Shown: one piece after another, positions 53,680 through 61,303 of the stretch
Position numbering within the stretch: position 1 is the first letter of the stretch
Layout of the letters: each line of letters opens with the position of its first letter
Source: Paracoccus sp. N5
GTDB lineage: Bacteria > Pseudomonadota > Alphaproteobacteria > Rhodobacterales > Rhodobacteraceae
Length of the DNA: 64,000 bases
Assembly: GCF_000371965.1 (NCBI RefSeq)
Contig: NZ_AQUO01000001.1
Coordinates: 248,001-312,000 of the forward strand
Direction: 5' to 3'
Notes under the pieces: generated by a model
Database searches by the model: none
What the model saw: only the letters and a program-made list of their open reading frames with translations
What the model was told of the DNA's origin: nothing
Position numbers and translations under genes: made by a program

Positions 53680-54224
53680 GCGCGCTCACGGATATGCTGG
53701 CCGGACGGGCCTATGATCCCGGCGACGGCGAGTTGGTTGCCATGCGCAAGACGGCCCAGGGCCTGATGCGCGAATACAATGCCACCATCATCGGCGACAA
53801 GACCCGTGCCCGCACGCTGGCCCAGCTGCTGGGCAGCTGGAACGGCGCCGTGGTGCGCGCGCCCTTTCACGTCGACTATGGCAAGCACATTCACTTCGGC
53901 GAAGGCTGTTTCGTGAATTACGGCTGCTTCTTCATGGACATCTGCGAGATTCGCATCGGCGCGCGCTGCCAGTTCGGCACCGCGGTCCAGCTCTTGACCG
54001 AGGACCGGCCGCGCGATGCCGGCCGCCGGGCCGCCGGTGAGGAATGGGGCAAGCCGATCACCATCGGCGACGATGTCTGGATCGGCGGCGGCGCCATCGT
54101 GCTGCCCGGCATCACCATCGGCGACGGCGCCATCGTCGGCGCGGGCGCGGTGGTGACGCGCGACGTTCCCGCCGGCGCCACCGTGGTGGGCAACCCGGCC
54201 CGTCCCCTGCCCGCCCGCGGCTAA
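53676..54224 (+). CDS. sugar O-acetyltransferase (maltose acetyltransferase family)
   Basis: 182 residues from a TTG that overlaps the DUF59 stop (TTGA); an ATG at 53694 would remove six. The N-terminal Mac domain (MLAGRAYDPGDGELVAMRK) precedes a left-handed beta-helix with hexapeptide repeats: FHVDYGKHIHFGEGCFVNYG (catalytic His), DDVWIGGGAIVLPGITIGDG, then AIVGAGAVVTRDVPAGATVV. It acetylates a sugar or similar hydroxyl with acetyl-CoA; substrate open. The last four bases overlap the convergent phosphatase. Confidence 0.85.
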   Translation: MSALTDMLAGRAYDPGDGELVAMRKTAQGLMREYNATIIGDKTRARTLAQLLGSWNGAVVRAPFHVDYGKHIHFGEGCFVNYGCFFMDICEIRIGARCQFGTAVQLLTEDRPRDAGRRAAGEEWGKPITIGDDVWIGGGAIVLPGITIGDGAIVGAGAVVTRDVPAGATVVGNPARPLPARG

Positions 54225-54781
54225 AGAAACATCCGGTGCCGCCCGCGGCTGACCAGATGCACGGCGCCTTGCAGCACCGGCATCTCGGCCAGCCGCGACA
54301 GCGGCAGGCCCATCGCCTGAAGCCGCAGCATGCGCAGGGTCACGCCATGGGTGACGATCAGCGCCGGGCCCGAAAGCTCGCGCAGAAAGGCCCGCACCCG
54401 GGCCTGGAGGCCGGCGAAATGCTCGCCCCCCGGCGCGCGGTCATACCAGTCCAGCGCGCCGCCCGCGAACAGCGCCGGATGCTCGGCCCGCAGCGCCTCG
54501 GCCGTGCGGCCGGTGAAATGGCCGATGTCGATCTCGTGCAGGCGGACGTCGCTGAGGAAATCCGCGCCGGCAAAGACGATGCGCGCGGTCTGCTGCGCGC
54601 GCCCGGCCGTGCTGGCATAGCGGGCAAGGCCGGTCAGGTCGCGCAAAAGCCAGGCCTGCCGCCGCGCCTGCGCCACGCCCAGCGGCGTCAGCGCCGAATC
54701 CAGCCGCCCCTGCATCCGGCCTTCGGCGTTCCATTCCGTCTGCCCGTGCCGCATCAGGTAGAGGTCGGGCAGGTCCGGCAT
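54221..54781 (-). CDS. histidine phosphatase family protein
   Basis: 186 residues. The catalytic core is LYLMRHGQTEWNAEGRMQG with the phospho-accepting His12, RAQQTARIV next, then HEIDIGHFTGR and VTHGVTLRMLRL with the second His. A phosphoglycerate-mutase-like phosphatase with unknown substrate. The ATG at 54781 overlaps the hemF stop as TGATG; an upstream ATG at 54790 is possible. Confidence 0.87.
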   Translation of the reverse strand: MPDLPDLYLMRHGQTEWNAEGRMQGRLDSALTPLGVAQARRQAWLLRDLTGLARYASTAGRAQQTARIVFAGADFLSDVRLHEIDIGHFTGRTAEALRAEHPALFAGGALDWYDRAPGGEHFAGLQARVRAFLRELSGPALIVTHGVTLRMLRLQAMGLPLSRLAEMPVLQGAVHLVSRGRHRMFL

Positions 54782-55641
54782 CAGACCCATTTCGCCAGCG
54801 GCGGCAGGCTCATCAGCACCGCCTCGGGATCGTGGCCGGTGGCGAGGCCGAATTTGGTGCCGCGGTCATAGACCAGATTGTATTCGGCATAGAGGCCGCG
54901 GTGGATCAGCTGCGCGTCCTTCTCGGCCTCGCCCCAGGGCTGGGCCATGCGCTTTTCGGCCAGCGGCAGGAAGGCGGGCAGGAAGGCCTCGCCCACCGCC
55001 TTGGTAAAGGCGAAATCGGCCTGCCAGTCGCCGGTATTGAGATCGTCGTAGAAGATGCCGCCGACGCCCCGTGCCCGGCCGCGATGCGGGACAAAGAAAT
55101 ACTCATCCGCCCAAGCCTTGAAACGGTCGTAGTAATCGGCGCCGTGGGGCGCGCAGGCCGCGCGCAGCGTGTCGTGGAAATGCGCCGTATCCGCGGCGAC
55201 CTCCAGGCAGGGATTCAGGTCGGCACCGCCGCCGAACCACCAGGCGCCCGGCGTCCAGAACATGCGCGTGTTCATGTGGACGGCCGGCGCGTGCGGGTTC
55301 TGCATATGCGCGACCAGGCTGATGCCCGAGGCCCAGAAGCGCGGGTCCGCCTCGATCCCCGGCACGCCGCGCGCGGCCATGGCCTGGCGGGCGGCGGGCA
55401 GCAATTCGCCATGCACCGCCGACCAGTTGACGCCGACCTTCTCGAAGACCCGGCCGCCGCGCATCACCGACATCAGCCCGCCGCCGCCATCCGCGCCGCG
55501 CCGGGTCTCGCGCAGCTCGAAGCGGCCGGGCGGGGCGCTGCCGGGACCGCGATCCTCGAGCCCCTCGAAGGCGGCGGTGATGCGGTCGCGCAGGCTGCGA
55601 AACCAGGCCGCGGCTTCCTGACGTTCTTGGCTCATCTCCAT
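54781..55641 (-). CDS. hemF: oxygen-dependent coproporphyrinogen-III oxidase
   Basis: 286 residues. Converts coproporphyrinogen III to protoporphyrinogen IX using O2. Visible: MRGGRVFEKVGVNWSAVHGE, PHAPAVHMNTRMFW, WWFGGGADLNPCLEVAAD, FHDTLRAACAPHGADYY, RARGVGGIFYDDLNTGDW and EYNLVYDRGTKFGLATGH. The start is one of ATGs at 55656, 55641 or 55635; I chose 55641 because AGGGACAAGCC precedes it. Coupled to the phosphatase downstream. Confidence 0.95.
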   Translation of the reverse strand: MEMSQERQEAAAWFRSLRDRITAAFEGLEDRGPGSAPPGRFELRETRRGADGGGGLMSVMRGGRVFEKVGVNWSAVHGELLPAARQAMAARGVPGIEADPRFWASGISLVAHMQNPHAPAVHMNTRMFWTPGAWWFGGGADLNPCLEVAADTAHFHDTLRAACAPHGADYYDRFKAWADEYFFVPHRGRARGVGGIFYDDLNTGDWQADFAFTKAVGEAFLPAFLPLAEKRMAQPWGEAEKDAQLIHRGLYAEYNLVYDRGTKFGLATGHDPEAVLMSLPPLAKWV

Positions 55642-55721
55642 GGCTTGTCCCTGCATTCGTGAATTGCCCTGCCGAAATCGCAGGCCTATGCTTTCCGACA
55701 GAACAACTAGAGATCCCCGCC

Positions 55722-56138
55722 ATGACCCGCAACATCCTGCTTGCCCTGATGCCTGTCCTGGTCGTCGCAGCCTGCGGCACGCCGCAGGAACAATGCATCA
55801 GCCGCAACACGCGGGAATACCGCACGGTCTCGAACCTGCTGGCCGAGGTCGAGGCGAACCTGGCGCGCGGCTATGCCTGGGAAGAACGCACGGTGACCCG
55901 CACCGAATGGGACGATTGCCCCTATGTCATCCGCGACAAGGACGGCCATGCGCGCATCGTCAACCGCAGCTGCATGCGCGAGGTCGCCGATACCGAGCGT
56001 TACCGCGTGCCGATCGACCCGGCCGCCGAGGAACGCAAGCGCGCCAACCTCGCCGCCCGCAAGCAGGCGCTGACGCCGAATGCCGCCGCCGCGGTCAAGG
56101 CCTGCAAGGCCGCCTATCCCGAGGAAGACAAGTCCTGA
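55722..56138 (+). CDS. small lipoprotein, unknown function
   Basis: 138 residues. Lipoprotein signal LLALMPVLVVAACG with the lipobox VAAC, the cysteine at residue 18. The mature part has a further four Cys (QEQCISR, DDCPY, RSCMRE, VKACK), possibly two disulfides, and a charged coiled segment RTVSNLLAEVEANLARGYAW. Divergent from hemF; no family recognised. Confidence 0.75.
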   Translation: MTRNILLALMPVLVVAACGTPQEQCISRNTREYRTVSNLLAEVEANLARGYAWEERTVTRTEWDDCPYVIRDKDGHARIVNRSCMREVADTERYRVPIDPAAEERKRANLAARKQALTPNAAAAVKACKAAYPEEDKS

Positions 56139-56148
56139 CAGGCGCGCC

Positions 56149-56958
56149 TCAATAGACCCCGGGCGCCAGCGGATCGCCCAAGCTGCGCCCGCCATCGACG
56201 CGCAGGATCTGCCCGGTGATGAAGCCCGAGGCCTCGCTGGCCAAGAATTGCACGGTGCCGGCCAGCTCGTCCGCGCCGGCGATGCGGCCGAGCGGCGTCG
56301 CCGCGATCATGCGGTCGCGCAGGCCGGGATCTTCGCGCAGCTTCAGCTGCATGTTGTTCGACATGATGCTGGCGAAGGCCACCCCGTTCACGCGGATGCG
56401 CTGCGGGGCCAGCGCCGCGGCCAGCGAGCGCGTCGCCTGCGCCTGCGCGGCGCTGGCGATGGAATAGGCCAGCATCTGCGGCTGCGGCCAGTCGGCCGCC
56501 AGCGAGGTCAGGTTGACGATGGCGCCGCTTTGCAGGGGCGGGATGTCGCTGTTCTCGACCTGGGCCAGCATGCGCTTGGCGACCATCTGCGACAGCCGCA
56601 GGCCCGAGATCATGTTCTGGCGCAGCATCTCGGCCAGCATGTCCTCGCTGACCGCCAGCGGATCGCAGCCCTGCACCATGCGATGGGCGTTGACCAGGAT
56701 GTCCACGCGGTCGAAGGCATCGATGGTGGCCGAGACCAGGTTCGCCAGCGTCAGCTTCTGGCCCAGGTCGCCGGCAAAGGCGCGGATCGGTCCCTCGGCA
56801 CCCGCATCGGCGCCCAGCTCGGCTTCCAGCGCCGCCTCGTCGCTGTCGGCGAACATGACATTGGCACCGACCGCGGCGAAATGCCGGGCGATGGCCAGGC
56901 CGATGCCGCGCGCGGCCCCGGTCACGATGGCGGTCTTGCCCTGGATCGACAGGCTCAT
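56149..56958 (-). CDS. SDR-family protein lacking the catalytic lysine
   Basis: 269 residues, Rossmann fold of the short-chain dehydrogenase family. TGAARGIG at 13-20 binds the cofactor and FADSD near 36 suggests NAD preference. But the family NNAG is VNAH (89-92), and YxxxK is Y165-S-I-A-S169, so Lys is replaced by Ser, while Ser152 and Tyr165 remain. It may therefore be catalytically impaired or binding-only. The C-terminus (FITGQILRVDGGRSLGDP) is normal. It overlaps the methyltransferase stop by 4 nt. Confidence 0.85.
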   Translation of the reverse strand: MSLSIQGKTAIVTGAARGIGLAIARHFAAVGANVMFADSDEAALEAELGADAGAEGPIRAFAGDLGQKLTLANLVSATIDAFDRVDILVNAHRMVQGCDPLAVSEDMLAEMLRQNMISGLRLSQMVAKRMLAQVENSDIPPLQSGAIVNLTSLAADWPQPQMLAYSIASAAQAQATRSLAAALAPQRIRVNGVAFASIMSNNMQLKLREDPGLRDRMIAATPLGRIAGADELAGTVQFLASEASGFITGQILRVDGGRSLGDPLAPGVY

Positions 56959-57977
56959 CTTCTGCTTCCCTTCGGCTGGCCGCGCCCGGCGGCACCGCCG
57001 CGACGCGCGCCGGTGGCGGTCAGGATCTTGAAGCGCGCGTCGCCGCCCAGCTCGGCCACATCGGCAAAGCTGCCCTTCAGCACCTGCTCATAGGGCAGGT
57101 GCCGGTTGGCGACCATCCACAGCCGCCCCGCCCCGGTCAGCAGCCCGGCAGCGGCGCGAATGAAGCCGGCACCGATGCGCGGATCGGCCGCGCGGCCGTC
57201 ATGGAAGGGCGGGTTCATGATGACGCCGTTCACCGGCTCGGGCAGGCGGAAATCCAAGGCATCGGCCCAGTGGAACTGGGCGCGCGGATCGGTCACGTTG
57301 CGGCGCGCGCAGTCCAGCGCCGTGGCATCGGCCTCGACCAGATGCAGCGTGCCGACGCCGGGATGGGTCAGGATCTGCGCCGCGAGCCAGCCCCAGCCCG
57401 CGCCCAGATCGACGATCCGGCTCGGCAGCTTTTCCGGCAGGGCCGCCGCCAGCGCCTGCGAGGCCGGGTCCGGCCCGTCGGCCGAGAACACCCCCGGCCG
57501 CGTCACCATCCCGGGCGCGGCCTGGTGATCCTGCGCCGCCCAGTCCTCGGGCAGCCAGCCCGGTTCGGGCAGGGTCACGCGAAAGATCTTGCCATGCGCG
57601 CGCGATTCGACCCCGTCGACCGGGGCAAGTCCGCGCATCTCCTTCAGCACGGCGTCGATGCCATCGGTCTTTTGCCCGTCGATCCACAGCGCAGCGCCGG
57701 CAGGCAGATGCAAGGCCGCCTCGGCGATGCGGGCCCGCGCCTCGGCCCGGGCGCGCGGCAGGAACACCACCGCCGCATCGAACGGACCCGAGGCCGCGGT
57801 CACGACATCGAAGCCGCGCGCCTTCAGCGCCTGGTGGTCGGGAAAGAAGCCCTGAACGACCTGCGTCCGCGCGGCGTCGAAAGGCGAAAGGTCCGTGTCG
57901 CCGCCGGCACCCAGCAACAACAGGCGACCCTCGGGCGGCTCGCCGCCAAAGACAAGTTCCAGCCGTGATCCAGCCAA
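56955..57977 (-). CDS. class I SAM methyltransferase, RsmC/RlmG-like
   Basis: 340 residues in two methyltransferase-like halves. The C-terminal catalytic half has IVDLGAGWGWLAAQIL (motif I, about 187) and VIMNPPFHDGR (motif IV, NPPF), the hallmark of guanine-N2 rRNA methyltransferases RsmC and RlmG. The N-terminal half is a degenerate duplicate. The likely target is m2G in 16S rRNA. Coupled to the SDR gene by a 4-nt overlap and 3 bases after clpS. Confidence 0.87.
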   Translation of the reverse strand: MAGSRLELVFGGEPPEGRLLLLGAGGDTDLSPFDAARTQVVQGFFPDHQALKARGFDVVTAASGPFDAAVVFLPRARAEARARIAEAALHLPAGAALWIDGQKTDGIDAVLKEMRGLAPVDGVESRAHGKIFRVTLPEPGWLPEDWAAQDHQAAPGMVTRPGVFSADGPDPASQALAAALPEKLPSRIVDLGAGWGWLAAQILTHPGVGTLHLVEADATALDCARRNVTDPRAQFHWADALDFRLPEPVNGVIMNPPFHDGRAADPRIGAGFIRAAAGLLTGAGRLWMVANRHLPYEQVLKGSFADVAELGGDARFKILTATGARRGGAAGRGQPKGSRR

Positions 57978-57980
57978 TTT

Positions 57981-58298
57981 CTACTCTTTTTCCATGGTGC
58001 ATTGCAGCGGATGCTGCTGACGGCGGGCAAGTTCCATCACCTGCGCCACCTTGGTTTCCGCGATCTCGTGCGAGAAGACGCCGACCACCGCCACCCCCTT
58101 GCGATGCACGGTCAGCATGATCTCGATCGCCTGGCCGTGGGTCATGCTGAACAGCCGCTCGAGCACATGGACGACGAATTCCATCGGCGTGAAATCGTCG
58201 TTCAGCAGCAACACCTTGTACATCGGCGGCCGTTTCGTCCGGGGGCGGGTCTTGACCCCCAGCTCGACCTCGTCGCGGTCTCCGGGTGGGTTGGTCAT
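57981..58298 (-). CDS. clpS: ATP-dependent Clp protease adaptor protein ClpS
   Basis: 105 residues. Binds N-degrons and hands them to ClpA. The core begins YKVLLLNDDFTPMEFVVHVL, followed by TVHRKGVAVVGVFSHEIAET with binding-pocket residues, and ends with LQCTMEKE. The ATG at 58298 gives the usual short basic N-terminus (TRPRTKRPP). A candidate promoter lies 50-80 bases upstream. The first gene of clpS-rsmC-SDR. Confidence 0.95.
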   Translation of the reverse strand: MTNPPGDRDEVELGVKTRPRTKRPPMYKVLLLNDDFTPMEFVVHVLERLFSMTHGQAIEIMLTVHRKGVAVVGVFSHEIAETKVAQVMELARRQQHPLQCTMEKE

Positions 58299-58349
58299 CT
58301 GCGGTCTGGTCACGAGGCTTGCAACAGGATGGGAACGGTTCTGCGACCG

Positions 58350-58378
58350 AATATAGGCACTTTCCCCCCGGTTGGTAA
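58350..58378 (-). promoter_or_regulatory. candidate clpS promoter
   Basis: On the minus strand TTACCA (58378-58373) and TATATT (58355-58350) are 17 bases apart, giving a leader of about 44 nt to clpS. Confidence 0.4.
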
Positions 58379-58543
58379 GCCCCGCCCTGGGGGTGCCGCC
58401 GCAAGGGGCATGCAACCGCCGGCAGATTGCGCCTCGCGGTGCCAAACTTACGGTTTCCGTGCGCCGGAATGCGTGTTATTGTCACTTTATTAATGAAGGG
58501 TCCGCATAATGAACGGGCCCTCAGAGGCAGAAAGACCGGGACC

Positions 58544-60247
58544 GTGAGCAGAATCAGCAAGAATGTCCGCTTGGGACTGATGATCCTATTGGCATGGGCC
58601 GTGCCCATGGCCGTGGCAGCGGCGCCTTTCGCGGCCTTCGTCATGGATGCGCGCACGGGGCAGGAAATCTATTCGCAGAACGCCGACACGCGGCTGCATC
58701 CCGCCTCGCTGACCAAGATGATGACGCTTTACCTGGCCTTCAACGCCATCGAGCGCGGCCAGGTCCGGCTGGACAGCAAGTTCCTGGTGTCGAGCCATGC
58801 CGCCTCGCAGCCGCCGTCGCGGCTGGGGCTCAAGGCGGGGCAACGCATCGAGCTGCGCTATCTGATCCGCGCCGCGGCGGTGAAATCCGCCAATGACGCC
58901 GCCACCGTGATCGGCGAGGGCCTGGCGGGCTCCGAGCCGAAATTCGCCGCGCAGATGACGCAGATGGCGCGCGCGCTCGGCATGCGCAACTCGAATTTCC
59001 GCAACGCCAACGGGTTGACGATCGAGGGGCATTATTCCACCGCCCGCGACATGTCGATCCTGGGCCGGCGGCTGTTCTACGATTTCCCGCAATATTACTC
59101 GATCTTCTCGCGCCGCTCGGCGGATGCGGGCATCGCCACGGTGTCGAGCACCAACCGCCGTTTCCTGGACAGCTACGAGGGCGCGGACGGGATCAAGACC
59201 GGCTATACCCGCGCGGCGGGCTTCAACCTGACCGCCTCGGCCAAGCGCGGCTCCAAGCGCATCGTGGCGACGGTTCTGGGCGGCAATTCGACCGCGCATC
59301 GCAACGCGGTGATGGCGCAGCTGCTGGATGCCGGTTTCGGAAAGGCCCCCAACCGTGTGCGTGAGGTAAAGCCCGCCCCGCCGCAGCTCGTGGCCGAGAA
59401 GAAGGTGCGCCGCACGGTGCAGGTCGCGACCGTGGTGCCGACGAGCCCCGGCTCCGCCGCATCCTCGGTGCGGCTCTCGGCCTCGGACCGGCCGGTGGCG
59501 CGGGCTTCGACCGCGGCGGTGGTGACCCCCGCGGCAATCTCGGCGGCGGTGTCGCGCGCCCAGGCCAGGGCCGGTTCGCGCGCCACGGGCGATGCCGGCA
59601 CGCTGGCCGCCAGCGCCCGGCCGAACCGCAAGCCCGGCGCGGGCCCGGTCGCCAATGCCGCCGTCGATCCGAACGTGCTGGCCCGGGCCGCCCGCCCCGC
59701 GGCGCGCCCCGAAGAGGGCGACGCCTCCGAAGCGATGGCCGAGCCGGTGCAAGGCCAACCCGCACCGAACCAGATCGACGCCGTCCGCCCTGCCCCGGCG
59801 CCGCGCAGCGACCGGTCGGCCAGCCTGGCACCCGCTGATACGGCCGGTTCCGCCTCGCTGTTCGTGCAAAGCACCGCGCCGCAGCCGGAAAGCCTGGCGC
59901 TGCTGGCCTCGCCTGCGCCCGAGCGGCGTTCGGAAACCATCATCCTGGCCTCGCTGCAGCCTGACGAAGCCGCGCCCGAGCCGACCGAGATCGTCTCGCG
60001 CGGAACCGGCGGCGGCAAGGGCTGGGGCGTGAACCTGGGCCTCTTCCGCTCGCAGCGCGAGGCCGAACAATTGCTGTTGAAGACGGCGTTGCAGGAGAAT
60101 GCCGCGCTGGGCAGCGCGGTCAGCCGCGTCGCCAATACCAAGCGCGGCTTCGAGGCGAATTTCGTCGGCATGGCGAAAGAGACCGCCGAACTGGCCTGCG
60201 ACCGCCTGGCCGCACGACAGCAGGACTGCACGGTGGTTGGTCCCTGA
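58544..60247 (+). CDS. D-alanyl-D-alanine carboxypeptidase with SPOR domain
   Basis: 567 residues from a GTG at 58544 that sits in front of a normal signal peptide (LGLMILLAWAVPMAVAAAP); in-frame ATGs upstream would put the signal too far in. Peptidase S11 domain (about 30-300): SLTK at 56-59, SAN at 116-118, KTG at 219-221, all intact. A long Ala/Pro/Arg-rich, probably disordered linker (about 305-480) leads to a C-terminal SPOR domain (about 485-567: GWGVNLGLFRSQREAEQLL), which binds denuded glycan at the division septum. It trims peptidoglycan pentapeptides in the periplasm. Confidence 0.93.
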   Translation: MSRISKNVRLGLMILLAWAVPMAVAAAPFAAFVMDARTGQEIYSQNADTRLHPASLTKMMTLYLAFNAIERGQVRLDSKFLVSSHAASQPPSRLGLKAGQRIELRYLIRAAAVKSANDAATVIGEGLAGSEPKFAAQMTQMARALGMRNSNFRNANGLTIEGHYSTARDMSILGRRLFYDFPQYYSIFSRRSADAGIATVSSTNRRFLDSYEGADGIKTGYTRAAGFNLTASAKRGSKRIVATVLGGNSTAHRNAVMAQLLDAGFGKAPNRVREVKPAPPQLVAEKKVRRTVQVATVVPTSPGSAASSVRLSASDRPVARASTAAVVTPAAISAAVSRAQARAGSRATGDAGTLAASARPNRKPGAGPVANAAVDPNVLARAARPAARPEEGDASEAMAEPVQGQPAPNQIDAVRPAPAPRSDRSASLAPADTAGSASLFVQSTAPQPESLALLASPAPERRSETIILASLQPDEAAPEPTEIVSRGTGGGKGWGVNLGLFRSQREAEQLLLKTALQENAALGSAVSRVANTKRGFEANFVGMAKETAELACDRLAARQQDCTVVGP

Positions 60248-60300
60248 TTGCCGGGATCGACCGCGGCGCCGATCAACTCTGATCCGCCATGAGCGCTGAG

Positions 60301-60324
60301 AATCCCGGTGGAGAGGCCGGGATT
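60301..60324 (+). terminator. terminator of the carboxypeptidase gene
   Basis: Exact 8-bp arms AATCCCGG/CCGGGATT with an 8-nt loop, 53 bases past the stop, followed by TCGCCTTTCG. Confidence 0.55.
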
Positions 60325-61135
60325 TCGCCTTTCGAGCGCCCTAGTTTGTTTTGGGCGTCTTGCTGGCCGCCGGGCTTTGGGCAGGCTCAGCAGGGCTTCG
60401 GCTTGCGCAGCGGCGTTTCCTTGACTTTCTTGGTCACAAGACTTCGGCAGCCTCAGCCCCCATGATCGTCGGGTGATCTGACTGGGTCGGCGGCCTCTCC
60501 CGCGGCATTCTCCGTTCGAGGGTTGCACCGGATTGGCTGGTGCCGAGCCTCGAGAATTGGAGGAACAGGTTCATCGGGCCAGACGTCCATCAGGCGCCGA
60601 TCTCTGTCGCCGTTGCGCGCGGGCGGCGCTGAGGTTCGGCACCGGGGCTTTGTGCCGAACCGGCCCGATCTCATCCGCAAGCAGGCGGAAAAGCTGGCCG
60701 CGAGCGAGGCAGCTGCGGTTTTGCCATGGGGCAGTCCCCTGCGGCCATGGCCTGCACCGCCAGCCGGTCGAGAGGGGGCATGACTGCATCGTGGTCGTGC
60801 GCTTCTGTCGCTGCGCTTCCTGACCGGCATGGCGGTGGGCAGCAGGCTGCCGGTCGATTGCGCGATGATGGCCGTTCGGCACAAGTTTTCGCCGCGCCTA
60901 ATGCTACGTCCACGGCGGCCGGCTGAAGGAAGACCGCCCGAAGCATGATCGTGAGAAGCGGCACCCCGTTACTTGCAACGCGCGCCTTGCCTGCCGCGAT
61001 CATCGGAGAAGGCGGCTGCCGGGTTGGCTCTCCAAGAAGGCAGCGCCTTCAGAAAGCAGAGACGCCCGAGGCTCTTCGGTCAGTTTGTCCGGCCCCGCCC
61101 CGCTTCCGATGCGCCGACACAACCCCGTTTCCGGC
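60325..61135. other. unexplained gap of about 800 bases
   Basis: No open frame with recognisable family resemblance was found on either strand, no RNA gene and no repeat. Open frames up to 143 codons exist on the minus strand but look like random Arg/Pro/Ala-rich high-GC frames. The stretch resembles the two transposase-fossil gaps in size and texture, so it may be another decayed element, but no block could be identified. The ccoS end lies at its right edge. Confidence 0.4.
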
Positions 61136-61294
61136 TCAGGGCTTGGGATGGTCGTCCCACTCCTGGCTGAGGATCCGCTCGGCGTCGCCCTTGGGGTCCT
61201 CGTATTGCCGGCCGCGCAGGGCCCAGACGAAGGCCAGAAGGCCCAGCGTGCCCAGGCCCAGGGAAACCGGAATCAGGATGCTGAGAACTTCCAT
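61136..61294 (-). CDS. ccoS: cbb3-type oxidase assembly protein CcoS
   Basis: 52 residues, too short for most gene finders' cut-offs. Reads MEVLSILIPVSLGLGTLG then LLAFVWALRGRQYEDPKGD and ERILSQEWD, one membrane helix and an acidic tail, as in CcoS/FixS. Needed for cofactor insertion into cbb3 oxidase. TAGGAGAG precedes the ATG by the right distance, 9 bases after the ccoI stop at 61304. Last gene of ccoGHIS. Confidence 0.92.
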   Translation of the reverse strand: MEVLSILIPVSLGLGTLGLLAFVWALRGRQYEDPKGDAERILSQEWDDHPKP

Positions 61295-61303
61295 GGCACT
61301 CTC

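Noticed and set aside
60453..60884. Open frame of 143 codons (minus) in the gap before ccoS
   Set aside because: Arg/Pro/Ala-rich composition without motif, start context or homologue that I recognise; an open frame of this length is common by chance at this GC.
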